DNA of 64,000 bases from Tistrella mobilis (GCF_039634785.1 NZ_JBBIAB010000004.1:124001-188000); one strand, 5' to 3'; positions 1 through 8,538 are shown, counted from the stretch's first letter. Numbers and translations are program-made. Notes: generated from the letters alone by a model not told the origin.

Positions 1-123
1 GCCGCCCGCGCGGCCTTCATCCGCCTCGGCGGTGATGCCGTCCTCGTCACCGCCGCCGGCAGCATCATCCTTGACGGCGTGCAGCCGGGCGGGCTGACCG
101 CGGCGGACTTCCTGCTGGCATAA
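1..123 (+). CDS. C-terminal fragment of a probable RTX-type secreted protein (5' end outside window)
   Basis: Reading frame 1 is open from the window edge to a TAA at 121-123 and encodes 40 residues ending in TAADFLLA. The pattern of a short beta-strand, a VTAAGSI turn, a hydrophobic Asp-Gly-Val strand, then LTAADFLL resembles the extreme C-terminus of hemolysin-type calcium-binding (RTX) proteins. Those ends carry the uncleaved type I secretion signal. The two RTX proteins further on end in a comparable ADAFLL. Only the tail is visible, so the assignment rests on short similarity; a different secreted or metal-binding protein is possible. Confidence 0.45.
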   Translation, partial: AARAAFIRLGGDAVLVTAAGSIILDGVQPGGLTAADFLLA

Positions 124-127
124 GGGG

Positions 128-502
128 TTATCCCCGGCTGCGGAACAGCCGCAACAGGGCGAAGACCGCGGCCGGGGCCGCAGCGCCGGCATTGTAGAGC
201 GCGAAGGCGAAGATCGAGAGCACCAGCCCCGCCAGCGCCAGTTTCTGGCCCAGCGGATGGGCGATGATCAGGGCTGCGATCGACACCACAAGGGCGGCGC
301 CGCCGATCACGCCCATGTTGAAGGCTTCCAGCAGCAGCTGCCGGGGGCCGCACCACAGCGGGCGCGCCTCGGCGGCGCAGGCCCACGTCAATGCCTCGGG
401 CTGGACCACTTCCACCCTCAACCACAGGGCCAGAAGGATGGTTGCGGCGATCCCAAGACCAGCGAGGGGCAGAAACAGGGCGGAGGGATGTTCGCGGGAC
501 AT
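128..502 (-). CDS. Small hypothetical membrane protein
   Basis: About 124 residues from the ATG at 502. Upstream ATGs at 514 and 556 are in frame and no strong ribosome binding site decides between them. I see about four hydrophobic segments: an N-terminal one (FLPLAGLGIAATILLALWL), two in the middle and one near the C-terminus. A short loop after the first segment holds two cysteines (WAC...WCG) that could form a disulfide outside the membrane. The gene is convergent with the preceding fragment and divergent from the glucan synthase. I do not recognise a family. Confidence 0.5.
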   Translation of the reverse strand: MSREHPSALFLPLAGLGIAATILLALWLRVEVVQPEALTWACAAEARPLWCGPRQLLLEAFNMGVIGGAALVVSIAALIIAHPLGQKLALAGLVLSIFAFALYNAGAAAPAAVFALLRLFRSRG

Positions 503-533
503 ATCTTGACACATGGCTATGCACGTTCCGCTG

Positions 534-561
534 TTGTGTGGCCCGGGGCGGAGCATATATA
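534..561 (+). promoter_or_regulatory. Putative sigma-70-type promoter for the glucan synthase gene
   Basis: A TTGTGT hexamer (534-539) and a TATATA hexamer (556-561) are 16 bases apart. This is an AT-rich patch in an otherwise very GC-rich region, pointing toward the gene at 841. Transcription from here would give a leader of about 270 bases. Inferred from sequence only. Confidence 0.35.
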
Positions 562-569
562 ACTCGTAA

Positions 570-701
570 CCGACGCGGGGCTGCGTCGGAACTAAAAAAG
601 AAACGAGGACAGGTCGGGCGTGGCGAAGCCCGGTTTCCTTTGAGGTAAAGCTGGAAGTGGAAGGAACGACGCAAGCCGTCTAAAAAGACGCATGTCGTTC
701 C
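570..701 (+). other. Structured leader region upstream of the glucan synthase
   Basis: The gene-free stretch 503-840 contains two strong inverted repeats. The first has CCGACGC (570-576) pairing with GCGTCGG (583-589). The second is nested: GGAACGAC (663-670) pairs with GTCGTTCC (694-701) and encloses CGTCT-AAAA-AGACG (677-690). Neither is followed by a T-run on the plus strand, so they do not look like ordinary terminators. They may be 5'-untranslated RNA structure or protein-binding sites. I recognise no known riboswitch class. Confidence 0.35.
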
Positions 702-840
702 GTCCGGTGATCGAAAGAGATCAGCGGGCGCAGCCTTCAAGTGCACTCAAAAGACAAATGGTTGGCTCGTGGCGCACTCCATTCCGGGGCGCGCCGTTTT
801 TCCGTGGCATCACTTGGGACGCAAGATCGTGCCGAACGAC

Positions 841-3507
841 ATGCCTGCTGAACCGACCAAGAAGACGCGCGGCAAGACGCGCGGCTGGATCGGCGCCATT
901 GCCGTCACGGCCGTCATCGCGCTTGGCAACGTGGCCTTCTGGGCCCTCCCCAATCAGCACGAGCGGGAATTGCCCGCAGTGACCGAGCCCCTGCTCGGCG
1001 CCGCCTATTCACCCTTTCGTCCGGAGAATGATCCGAAGGCCGGCGAGGAGCCGACCGTCGATCAGGTCCGGGAAGATCTGGCGCTGGTCGCCACCCGGTT
1101 CCGCGAGATCCGGACCTATTCGGCCCTCGGCATCCAGGGGGCCGTGCCGGCCCTGGCGCGCGAGCGCGGCCTGAAGGTCACCATGGGCTCGTGGCTGGAC
1201 AAGGACGAGGCCAAGAACGATCGCGAGATCGAGGCCCTGGTCCAGGGCGCCCGCCGGAACCCCAACGTCACCCGCGTGCTGGTGGGTAACGAGGCGATCC
1301 TGCGCGCCGACCAGACGCCCGAACAGATCATCGCCCGCATCCGCCAGGTGAAGAGTCAGGTCCGCCAGCCGGTGTCGACCGCAGAGCCCTGGCATGTGTG
1401 GCTTGAACATCCCGAACTCGGCCGTGCCGCCGACTTCCTCGCGGTCCATATCCTGCCCTATTGGGAAGGCCTGACCGTCGAGCAGTCGATCGACCACACG
1501 GTCGCTATGTACAACCGCCTGAAGCGGATGTATCCGGGCAAGCCGATCCTGGTTGCCGAGGCCGGCTGGCCGTCGGATGGCCGTGCCTTCAACAAGGCCG
1601 TGCCCTCGATTGCGGAAGAAGCCAAGTTCATCCGCCAGCTGGTCGCGCGCGCCAGGAAGGAAGGCATCAATTTCTACCTGATGGAAGCCTTCGACCAGCC
1701 GTGGAAGCGGTATGACGAGGGTGGCGTCGGTGCCTATTGGGGCTACTGGAATGCCGACCGTCAGCCGAAATTCGACCTGACCGGCCCGGTCGATCCGCTG
1801 CCGGCCTGGCCTGCCATCGCGCTGGCCGCGGCGCTGATCGCCCTGCCGCTGAACCTCACCTTCCTGGCGCGTCGTCGTGACATGTCGTGGACCGGCCGGC
1901 TCTCCTTCGTGGTGCTGGTGCAGGCTGCGGCAGCTCTGGTCGCCTGGGTCGGCTATCGCTTCGCCGTCCAGTACATGGACGTCTCGGGTGCGGTCGCGGG
2001 CGGCGTGCTCGCGGTGCTGATGGGCATGCTGGTCATCCTGCTGCTCTCCCAGACGCTGGAATTCGTCGAGGTCCTGTTCGCCCGCGGCCGTCGCCGGCCG
2101 AGCGAGCCGGTGGAAGCCGCTCCCGAAGGCTACCGCCTGCCCAAGGTCTCGATCCACGTGCCGGCCTATAACGAGCCGCCCGAGATGATGCGCGAGACCC
2201 TGGTCGCGCTCTCGCGGCTCGACTACCCGGACTTCGAGGTCCTGGTCATCGACAACAACACCAAGGACGAGGCCGTGTGGCGGCCGCTGGAGCGGATCTG
2301 CGCCGAACTCGGCCCCCGCTTCCGCTTCTTCCACGTCGCCCCGCTCGAAGGCTTCAAGGCCGGTGCGCTGAACTATGCGCTGCGCCACACGGCCGAGGAT
2401 TCCGAGGTGATCGCGGTCATCGACGCGGACTACGTGGTCTCGCCCGACTGGCTGCGGAAGATGACGCCGCATTTCGCCGACGAGAAGGTGGGCTTCGTCC
2501 AGTCGCCGCAGGATCATCGCGACTGGCAGGAGCATCCCTTCAAGACCGCGACCAACTGGGAATATGCCGGCTTCTTCGACATCGGCATGGTTCAGCGCAA
2601 CGATCACGATGCGATCGTCCAGCACGGCACCATGACCATGATCCGCCGCAAGGCGCTGGAGAGTGTCGGCGGCTGGTCGGAGTGGTGCATCTGCGAAGAC
2701 ACCGAGCTTGGCCTGCGCCTGATGGAGAACGGCTGGAGCTCGGTCTATTCGAACCACCGCTTCGGCTGGGGTGTCACCCCCGACAGCTTCATGGCCTACA
2801 AGAAGCAGCGCTTCCGCTGGGCCTATGGCGGCATGCAGATCATGCGCGGCCATCTGGGCTATATCCTGGGCCGCAAGCGCTCGGCGCTGAAGCCGATGCA
2901 GAAGTATCACTTCCTGGCCGGCTGGGCCGGCTGGGCGGCTGATGCCCTGGGTCTGATCATCGCCGTGCTGTCGGTTCTGTGGGGTGCCCTGGCCATCGCC
3001 TTCCCGGCGATCGTGGAACTGCCCTCCTCGCTGTTCGTCGTTCCGGCGCTTGCCGGCTTCGCGATCCGCACCATGCACATCATCGGCCTCTATCAGGGCC
3101 GCGTGAACTGCACCATCGGCCAGCGGCTGGGCGCCTGCCTTGCCGGTCTCAGCCTCAGCTTCACCATCGGCACGGCCGTGCTCTACGGTCTGATCACCAG
3201 ACATCTGCCCTTCTTCCGCACGCCCAAGGCGGAGAATCAGCCGGCGGTGATGCAGGCCTTCCAGATGGCCCGCGCCGAAACCATCCTGGCGGTGGCCCTG
3301 GTGGGTGTCGCCATCGGCATCTCGATCGTCTATGCCCCCTTCGTCGAAAGCCGGTTCTGGGTGGCGCTGATGCTGCTGCAGGCCGCGAACTACGGCTCCA
3401 GCCTGGTGATGGCGCTGATCGCCGCCCTGCCCGCCCGCAAGACCCGTGCGGCCCGCAAGGCGGCCAAGGCCCAGCTGCTGGCGGCCAAGACCGGCCAGCA
3501 TGCCTGA
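841..3507 (+). CDS. GH17-like / GT2 fusion glycosyltransferase (NdvB-like beta-glucan synthase)
   Basis: An 888-residue membrane protein. After one N-terminal membrane segment (about residues 18-38) comes a periplasmic domain resembling glycoside hydrolase family 17, with LVGNEAILR and the catalytic-type VAEAGWPSDG strand. Several membrane helices follow, then a family 2 glycosyltransferase domain with DADY, EDTELGLRL and the QRFRW motif of processive enzymes, then C-terminal helices. This layout matches bacterial beta-1,3-(1,6)-glucan synthases such as the Bradyrhizobium and Pseudomonas NdvB types. It probably makes a periplasmic or exported glucan from UDP-glucose, with the GH17 part cutting or cyclising it. 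I chose the ATG at 841; a GTG at 769 is in frame but has no ribosome site. The substrate is inferred. Confidence 0.85.
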   Translation: MPAEPTKKTRGKTRGWIGAIAVTAVIALGNVAFWALPNQHERELPAVTEPLLGAAYSPFRPENDPKAGEEPTVDQVREDLALVATRFREIRTYSALGIQGAVPALARERGLKVTMGSWLDKDEAKNDREIEALVQGARRNPNVTRVLVGNEAILRADQTPEQIIARIRQVKSQVRQPVSTAEPWHVWLEHPELGRAADFLAVHILPYWEGLTVEQSIDHTVAMYNRLKRMYPGKPILVAEAGWPSDGRAFNKAVPSIAEEAKFIRQLVARARKEGINFYLMEAFDQPWKRYDEGGVGAYWGYWNADRQPKFDLTGPVDPLPAWPAIALAAALIALPLNLTFLARRRDMSWTGRLSFVVLVQAAAALVAWVGYRFAVQYMDVSGAVAGGVLAVLMGMLVILLLSQTLEFVEVLFARGRRRPSEPVEAAPEGYRLPKVSIHVPAYNEPPEMMRETLVALSRLDYPDFEVLVIDNNTKDEAVWRPLERICAELGPRFRFFHVAPLEGFKAGALNYALRHTAEDSEVIAVIDADYVVSPDWLRKMTPHFADEKVGFVQSPQDHRDWQEHPFKTATNWEYAGFFDIGMVQRNDHDAIVQHGTMTMIRRKALESVGGWSEWCICEDTELGLRLMENGWSSVYSNHRFGWGVTPDSFMAYKKQRFRWAYGGMQIMRGHLGYILGRKRSALKPMQKYHFLAGWAGWAADALGLIIAVLSVLWGALAIAFPAIVELPSSLFVVPALAGFAIRTMHIIGLYQGRVNCTIGQRLGACLAGLSLSFTIGTAVLYGLITRHLPFFRTPKAENQPAVMQAFQMARAETILAVALVGVAIGISIVYAPFVESRFWVALMLLQAANYGSSLVMALIAALPARKTRAARKAAKAQLLAAKTGQHA

Positions 3508-3578
3508 CCTCTGACCACCATCCCGGATCCCGTCCCCGCCGTCGCCGGCTCTCCCCGGCGGCCGGGGCCGGAGGCAGG

Positions 3579-3612
3579 AAACCCCCGGCAGAGCCCGTGC
3601 TGCCGGGGGTTT
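3579..3612. terminator. Bidirectional intrinsic terminator between glucan synthase and tonB
   Basis: A 13-bp perfect stem (AAACCCCCGGCAG pairing with CTGCCGGGGGTTT) with an 8-base loop lies between the two convergent genes. The arms end in AAA/TTT, so each strand has a short T-run. Confidence 0.75.
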
Positions 3613-3655
3613 CGCTTGTCTGGTCGGATGGGTGCCGGCGGCGCGGGAAGACCGC

Positions 3656-4813
3656 TCAGCGCAGCCGGAAGACGATCGGGATCACGAAGGTCTTGGTCCC
3701 GCCATCCAGCATCTCGGGCGGCGGTGCCGGCACGGGGGAGGCCGCCTCGATCATCCGCTCGGTCTCGCGATCCAGCGAGGAAATGCCCGAGGGCTGCAGG
3801 ATCCGCCACGACACCACCTGTCCGGCACCGTCGATGGTGAATTCCAGCTGCACCGTCCCCTGCTGGTTGCGAAGCTGGGCTGATCGCGGATAGCGCCGGT
3901 GCCGTTCCAGCCAGGCCATGATCCGGGCGTTGTAGAGGTCGACCTCCTTGGGGTCGGCCACACCGTTGGAGCCACCCTGGCCACCGCCCGGCAGACCTGC
4001 CGCCCCTGCGACGCCGGCCGCACCGGCCAGGCGCCCCGGTATGCCCGCCGCCTGGGTGCCCGCCGGGCCCGTCTCGGGCGCTTCGGCTTCGGCGCCGGCG
4101 GCCGGCTTCGGCGCCTCGGTCGGCTGGGGCGCCGGCCGTGGTGCCGGGCGCGCAGGCTTCACCGGTGCCGGCGGCGGGGTGGGCTTGGCGCGCGGCATCA
4201 CCGCCGCCATCTGCCGTACCTCCTGCGGGGTCGGCTGCGGCTCGGGTTCGGGCTCAGGTTCTGGCTCCGGCTCGGGTTCCGGTTCCGGCTCGGGTTCTGG
4301 CTCCGGTTCCGGCTCCGGCTCGGGTTCTGGTTCCGGGACCGGCTCGGGCTCGGGCTCAGGCTCCGGAACCGGCTCGGGCTCGGGCTCGGGCGGCGGGGTG
4401 ACAGGCGCCTCTTCAACGGGCGGTGTCTCGGGCTCCGGTTCGGGCCCCGGCAGCTGCACGATCTCGGGCTCGGGCTCAGGCTCTGGTTCCAGTTCCTCGA
4501 GCGGCGGTTCTTCGACAACGGTGTCAGGAGGGGTGGCGTCGGGGGCGGCGGCCGCAGCCGGTTCGTCCATGGGCGCGGCATCGGGGGCATCGGGCGTGGC
4601 CACGCCACCGCCCTCGCCGCCCTGGCCGCCATCGCCACCGGCGCCGCCGAAGCCGATCACGATCGCGACCTCGCCGGGAATGCCGGCCGGCTCCACCGGC
4701 TGGTTCAGCAGCCAGATCGCGCCCGCGCCATGCAGGGCAAGCGCCGCCATCACCGCGGCGGTGACCGCCCGGCCGCCGGGCGCCTCCGCCGACTGCCGTT
4801 TGCGCTGCGTCAT
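3656..4813 (-). CDS. tonB: TonB family energy transducer
   Basis: A 385-residue protein with a short cytoplasmic N-terminus, one membrane anchor (about residues 17-37) and a Gly/Ala/Asp linker. A very long Glu-Pro alternating stretch (about residues 95-195) follows, then a Lys/Pro/Ala segment and a C-terminal TonB domain ([16 protein letters not shown], then a [10 protein letters not shown] strand). TonB carries proton-motive-force energy from ExbB/ExbD to outer-membrane receptors, and its rigid Pro-rich rod spans the periplasm. It is the last gene of a four-gene operon, overlapping the upstream exbD by 4 bases. It is longer than E. coli TonB (about 240 residues) because of the Glu-Pro rod. 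Likely clients in this window are the hemin receptor and the zinc-type receptor. Confidence 0.92.
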   Translation of the reverse strand: MTQRKRQSAEAPGGRAVTAAVMAALALHGAGAIWLLNQPVEPAGIPGEVAIVIGFGGAGGDGGQGGEGGGVATPDAPDAAPMDEPAAAAAPDATPPDTVVEEPPLEELEPEPEPEPEIVQLPGPEPEPETPPVEEAPVTPPPEPEPEPVPEPEPEPEPVPEPEPEPEPEPEPEPEPEPEPEPEPEPEPEPEPQPTPQEVRQMAAVMPRAKPTPPPAPVKPARPAPRPAPQPTEAPKPAAGAEAEAPETGPAGTQAAGIPGRLAGAAGVAGAAGLPGGGQGGSNGVADPKEVDLYNARIMAWLERHRRYPRSAQLRNQQGTVQLEFTIDGAGQVVSWRILQPSGISSLDRETERMIEAASPVPAPPPEMLDGGTKTFVIPIVFRLR

Positions 4814-5238
4814 TTCGGCACCCGCTGCACCAGCAGCACCACGCCCGGGAATCCCGCCAGCCTTGCCGCTTCGGTCGCGGCGATCGCCGCCCCCGCCGGT
4901 GCCGCGGCATCGGTCTTCACCGCCAGCGGCTGCAAAGCCTGGCCGCGATCGGCGGCAGCCTGCACCGCGCGCGCCAGGTGTTCGCCCAGCGCGTCGCGGT
5001 CGAAGGTCTCGCCATCGAAGGCATAGCGGCCGTCGGCGCCGACCAGCAGCACACGCCGCCCCTCGGCGGCTTCCTTGCGCGCCTCGGCCGCGATCCGCGC
5101 CGGCTCGACCCGGAAGGCATCGCCCGCGGTGATGGTGCCGGCGACCATGAAGAAAACCAGCAGCAGAAACACGACGTTGATCAGCGGGATCAGCGCGTCG
5201 TCGCTGTTATAGGGGGCGCGTTGCCGGCGCAGTCTCAT
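4810..5238 (-). CDS. exbD: ExbD/TolR family protein, second copy (membrane Asp replaced by Asn)
   Basis: A 142-residue protein with one N-terminal membrane helix ([16 protein letters not shown]) and a periplasmic domain, as in the ExbD/TolR family. The membrane Asp that is essential for proton use in E. coli ExbD (Asp25) is Asn here, whereas the neighbouring copy keeps Asp. The gene overlaps the first exbD and tonB by 4 bases each (ATGA), implying translational coupling. It may form a hetero-oligomer with the other ExbD in which only one subunit carries protons. That is inference; the Asn is seen directly. Confidence 0.85.
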   Translation of the reverse strand: MRLRRQRAPYNSDDALIPLINVVFLLLVFFMVAGTITAGDAFRVEPARIAAEARKEAAEGRRVLLVGADGRYAFDGETFDRDALGEHLARAVQAAADRGQALQPLAVKTDAAAPAGAAIAATEAARLAGFPGVVLLVQRVPK

Positions 5239-5648
5239 CGCGGCCGCACCTCCACCGAGGCCGCGCCCGATTGTCCGGCCGCTTCAAGCGCCGAGACGAC
5301 CGCCTGCATGGGGGCAGCCTCCACCGGCCGCACATGCACCCGAAGGGTGGGGTCGGCCGCGGCACGGGCGGTCAGGCGCTGGGCAAGGCTTTCAGGGGTG
5401 ACTACCTCGTCGTCGATCGACAGGGCGCCGTTGGCGGCCACGGCAACCACCACAAGGTTGCGGACGGTCGACGACGGCGGCGGCGGGGTTGCCTGAGGCC
5501 GGGCCTCGGGCATCACCACCTCCAGCACCCGCCAGTCGGCCAGCGACGAGGCGAGCATGAAGAACAGCAGCAGAATGAAGACCACGTCGATCAGCGGCGT
5601 CAGGCCGATGGCCAGGCCATGACGACGGCGGCTGCGGGTCAGGCGCAT
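5235..5648 (-). CDS. exbD: ExbD/TolR family biopolymer transport protein
   Basis: A 137-residue protein starting at the ATG at 5648; a longer in-frame start at 5732 would overlap exbB. It has one membrane helix containing the conserved proton-carrying Asp (LTPLIDVVFILLLFFM) and a periplasmic domain of about 90 residues. With ExbB it forms the inner-membrane motor that drives TonB. It lies 25 bases after exbB and overlaps the second exbD by 4 bases. Confidence 0.92.
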   Translation of the reverse strand: MRLTRSRRRHGLAIGLTPLIDVVFILLLFFMLASSLADWRVLEVVMPEARPQATPPPPSSTVRNLVVVAVAANGALSIDDEVVTPESLAQRLTARAAADPTLRVHVRPVEAAPMQAVVSALEAAGQSGAASVEVRPR

Positions 5649-5673
5649 GAGATGTGCTTCCCGTGCCGGCCGA

Positions 5674-6915
5674 TCAGGCGGATGGGCCGGCCGCGCGAGC
5701 GGTCCGGAGATCGGGGGCCATGCCGCCGCCATGGATGGCCGCAGGCCGCCGGACGTCGCCCGCCTGGCGGATCATGTCGCGCGAGACGAACAGCCGCGTG
5801 GCGGAATCCTCGATCACATGGGCCGCGCGCTCCACCCGCCGGTCCAGCCAGGCATGGGCGACGACACAGGGGATGGCGACGATCAGGCCGACCGCCGTGG
5901 TCAGCAGCGCCTCCCAGATGCCGCCCGACAGCTGCGAGGGGTCCACCGCCGAACCGGCGGTCTCCAGCGTCTGGAACACGGTGATCATGCCGAGCACGGT
6001 GCCGAGCAGGCCCAGCAGCGGCGCGATACCGCCCATCAGCTCCAGCGCCCGCAGATGGCTGCGCAGGCTTTCCACCCGCTCCAGGCCGATCCGCTCGGCC
6101 TCTTCACGCAGGGCCGGTTCCGGCACGCCATGCAGGCGGCCGTCGAGCACGGTGCGGATCACGTCGGTGCCGGGATGGGTCACCCCGTCCAGCGCTGCGC
6201 GCCCGGCCTCGGGCCCCTCGCGCACCGCGCGGTCGACCGCCCGGGCCAGCTTGCGGCCATTGCCGAGGCCGGCGCTCAGGAAATGCCAGATTTTGAGCAG
6301 GATGATCGCGGTCGCGATCACCGACAGCACCCCCAGCACGCCCACGATCGGGCCACCGGCGATCAGCAGATCCAGCGTCGACGACCCGGTGCCGCCATCG
6401 GCTTCGGTGGTGGCGACGGTATCGCCGGGCTGGGTCATGCCCGGCAGGGCGGTAATCGCGTCGCCGGCGGCCGCGCCGTCAGTCGCGCCCGAGGTTGCAC
6501 CATCCGCCGTGGTTGCACCAGTGGTCCCGGCGGTATCCGCACCCGGCATTGCAGCACCGGCAGGCGCGGCAGGGGCCGGTGCAGCCGGAGTCTGAGAGGC
6601 GGGAGCCTGAGACGCGGGAGCCGGGGCTGCCTGTGTCTGAGTGACCTGTACCGAGACCGCCTGAACCGGAGCGACCGGTGGCGGCGCAGCCGGGGCCACC
6701 GTGCCGGCATCAGTGGCCGGCGCGGAAACCGGGGCCGCCGCCGGTGCGGCATCAGGCACCGCAGCGGTCGTCACGGATACAGGAGCAGCGCTGTGCATCG
6801 CCCCCGGCACACCGCTTCCGGGTTCGGATCCGGCCACGGGCGCAGGCGCGGCCGTTACGGCCGCCGGCGCAGTGCCGGGTGCAGCGGTATCAGGGGTGAT
6901 GGGTTCGCCGGTCAT
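5674..6915 (-). CDS. exbB: ExbB/TolQ/MotA family proton-channel protein with long Ala/Pro-rich N-terminus
   Basis: A 413-residue protein. The C-terminal half is a standard ExbB: a first membrane helix (GPIVGVLGVLSVIATAIILL), a cytoplasmic loop, then two helices including LELMGGIAPLLGLLGTVLGM and the TTAVGLIVAIPCVVAHAW segment. Upstream lie about 170 residues of low-complexity Ala/Pro/Thr sequence with no convincing signal peptide. Most ExbB proteins have a much shorter tail there. A later start is possible but would leave the open frame and the upstream Fur-like site unexplained. First gene of the exbB-exbD-exbD-tonB operon. Confidence 0.88.
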   Translation of the reverse strand: MTGEPITPDTAAPGTAPAAVTAAPAPVAGSEPGSGVPGAMHSAAPVSVTTAAVPDAAPAAAPVSAPATDAGTVAPAAPPPVAPVQAVSVQVTQTQAAPAPASQAPASQTPAAPAPAAPAGAAMPGADTAGTTGATTADGATSGATDGAAAGDAITALPGMTQPGDTVATTEADGGTGSSTLDLLIAGGPIVGVLGVLSVIATAIILLKIWHFLSAGLGNGRKLARAVDRAVREGPEAGRAALDGVTHPGTDVIRTVLDGRLHGVPEPALREEAERIGLERVESLRSHLRALELMGGIAPLLGLLGTVLGMITVFQTLETAGSAVDPSQLSGGIWEALLTTAVGLIVAIPCVVAHAWLDRRVERAAHVIEDSATRLFVSRDMIRQAGDVRRPAAIHGGGMAPDLRTARAAGPSA

Positions 6916-6977
6916 CGCACGGAGATCCTCCGGTCGTCAGGACATCGCGTGCGACGCTACACCGAGATTTAAGCGAT

Positions 6978-6992
6978 TGCAAATCATTCGCG
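6978..6992 (-). promoter_or_regulatory. Fur-like iron box upstream of exbB
   Basis: TGCAAATCATTCGCG forms an imperfect 7-1-7 inverted repeat typical of Fur-family sites. It is about 60 bases upstream of the exbB start, in a short AT-rich patch. A similar sequence precedes the hemin receptor. Iron repression of the TonB system is the expected consequence. Confidence 0.5.
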
Positions 6993-7035
6993 GAATGATC
7001 CTGCCGCAACGCACAACCCGCCTGCCCGTCGGGCA

Positions 7036-7575
7036 TCAACTCCGGGCCGGGCGCCGCAATTCCGGGCCGATGGCCCCCATCACTTCACGCGCGTCATAGG
7101 CATTGGGATCCGCGGGCCGGGGGCCCGAGAAGACCAGGATCTCAAGCCAGGCGGTATAGCGGGTATCGGGTTCGGCCGTACCGGTCGACAGGCCCAGCCC
7201 ATAACCGCTGCCGCGCCCGCCCCAGCCATACCCATAGCCCCAGACCGGGGGCGCGTCATAGGTATAGCGATTGCGGGGTTCCACGTCGCGGTTCACGACC
7301 AGGAAATAGTCGTTGCCGGTGGTGGTTGTGATCTCGGCTGCGCGATAGAGCAGATAGTCCTCGACCACCGAACGCGGCGTGGCCGAATTGCCGGCAAAGC
7401 TGACCCTGAAACGGTTGGCTTCCAGCCGCTGATTGGCATAGCCCTGCCCGTGAAGCAGCGGCTGATAGGGCGTGGGCCCGGCGCAGGCGGCCAGCGCCAG
7501 ACTAAGGCCGGCGATCACGATAAGCGGCCGGACAAGGCGCCGGCGGCGGGTCTGCGGCATCATGGGATCGGTCAT
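7036..7575 (-). CDS. Putative lipoprotein, CC0125/CC1285-like
   Basis: 179 residues from the ATG at 7575; the frame stays open further upstream but that part is Arg/Pro-rich and unlike a coding start. The N-terminus has Arg residues, a hydrophobic stretch and a lipobox (LALAACAG), so it is probably a lipoprotein. The mature part contains GYANQRLEANRFRVSFAGN and VEDYLLYRAAEIT, which I associate from memory with the CC0125/CC1285 family of small alphaproteobacterial lipoproteins. A Gly/Tyr-rich stretch (about WGYGYGWGGRGSGYG) follows. The function of the family is unknown to me. Confidence 0.65.
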   Translation of the reverse strand: MTDPMMPQTRRRRLVRPLIVIAGLSLALAACAGPTPYQPLLHGQGYANQRLEANRFRVSFAGNSATPRSVVEDYLLYRAAEITTTTGNDYFLVVNRDVEPRNRYTYDAPPVWGYGYGWGGRGSGYGLGLSTGTAEPDTRYTAWLEILVFSGPRPADPNAYDAREVMGAIGPELRRPARS

Positions 7576-7743
7576 CCGCTGTACCTGTCGCCCCGGCATA
7601 ACGGGTCGGGGCCGGACCGGGCGGGGTCGCGCCGGGTGCGGGCCGCACCCCCTCCGCCATCGCTGCATATATGGCACCCTGCCCGCCGGCTCACCAGTGG
7701 CAGAGATATGTCATGGTGCCGCAGCCTGCCCGTGAAACGACGA

Positions 7744-7772
7744 AACCGCCCGTACCAGAGGCACGGGCGGTT
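7744..7772 (-). terminator. Putative terminator after the outer-membrane barrel gene
   Basis: A 10-bp stem (AACCGCCCGT pairing with ACGGGCGGTT, 9-base loop), read on the minus strand, is followed by TTCG. It sits 56 bases downstream of the stop codon at 7828. Confidence 0.55.
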
Positions 7773-7827
7773 CCGAAGCAGGTTTGCCGGCCGGGGCCGG
7801 ACAAGCCGTCGTAACGGAGGGCGCGGA

Positions 7828-8538
7828 TCAGAAGTTGACGCGCAGACCGACCATCACGTTGTGCGAGCCATAGCTGTCGCTGCTGGTGCGCGCGCCGTCG
7901 GCGGCGGTCGTGGTCAGCTCCACGCCCTGGGTGCCGAAATAGCGGTACTCACCGATCAGCGACATCGACGGGCTGAGGGCATAGGACGCACCCAGCATCG
8001 CCTGATAGGCAAAGACGGTGTCGTCATCGTCCAGCAGGGTGGGCGAGCCGTCGGCCGAATAGCCATCGGCCTCGACATACGCGCCGCCGACACCCAGACC
8101 CAGATACGGGGTCAGGCGCGAGGCCGGCAGGTAGAAGTCATGATAGACGTTCAGCATGCCCGACCAGACCTTGGACTTGCCGTTGCTGTCCGGCTGGTCC
8201 ACGCCACCGACGGTGTGGTTGTCGATGTTGTTCTGGCGATAGCCGATTTCGAGTTCGGTGCGGAAGCCGCCCCACTGGGCGACGCGACCGAAATCATAAC
8301 CGACCGCGCCAAGCACGCCGAAGCCGGTCTTGAACTCCTGCTCGATCTTGCCGCCGGCAAGGCCCGAGGTGAAGCTCGTGTCGGTTTCCATATTGGCGCC
8401 GCCGAGCAGCGAGCCATACCAGCCCGGCTCCCCACCGCGCCGGAGCGCGATCTCACTGGCGACATCCTGCGCATATGCGAAGGCAGGGAGGGCGCAGAAT
8501 GCGACGGCCATCGCGGCCACCGTCAGCTTGCGGGTCAT
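7828..8538 (-). CDS. Outer-membrane beta-barrel protein (OmpW/Omp25-like porin family)
   Basis: 236 residues from the ATG at 8538, which is followed directly by a clear signal peptide (MTRKLTVAAMAVAFCALPAF, cleavage near AYAQ). The mature part shows alternating hydrophobic/polar strands typical of an 8-stranded barrel, such as WGGFRTELEIGYR, LTPYLGLGVGGAY, MSLIGEYRYFG and a terminal SHNVMVGLRVNF. The C-terminal Phe is the usual insertion signal for the BAM machinery. Surface proteins of this size in alphaproteobacteria are often immunogenic porin-like proteins. The specific role is not evident. It is a single gene with its own terminator. Confidence 0.8.
   Translation of the reverse strand: MTRKLTVAAMAVAFCALPAFAYAQDVASEIALRRGGEPGWYGSLLGGANMETDTSFTSGLAGGKIEQEFKTGFGVLGAVGYDFGRVAQWGGFRTELEIGYRQNNIDNHTVGGVDQPDSNGKSKVWSGMLNVYHDFYLPASRLTPYLGLGVGGAYVEADGYSADGSPTLLDDDDTVFAYQAMLGASYALSPSMSLIGEYRYFGTQGVELTTTAADGARTSSDSYGSHNVMVGLRVNF

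Noticed and set aside
1009..3501. Long minus-strand frame of about 830 codons opposite the glucan synthase
   Set aside because: It is the mirror frame of a recognised gene in GC-rich DNA. Its product is rich in Arg, Gly, His and Gln with no domain.
3899..5132. Plus-strand Ser-Gly and Arg/Leu repeat frames opposite tonB
   Set aside because: They are reverse readings of the Glu-Pro codons of tonB.
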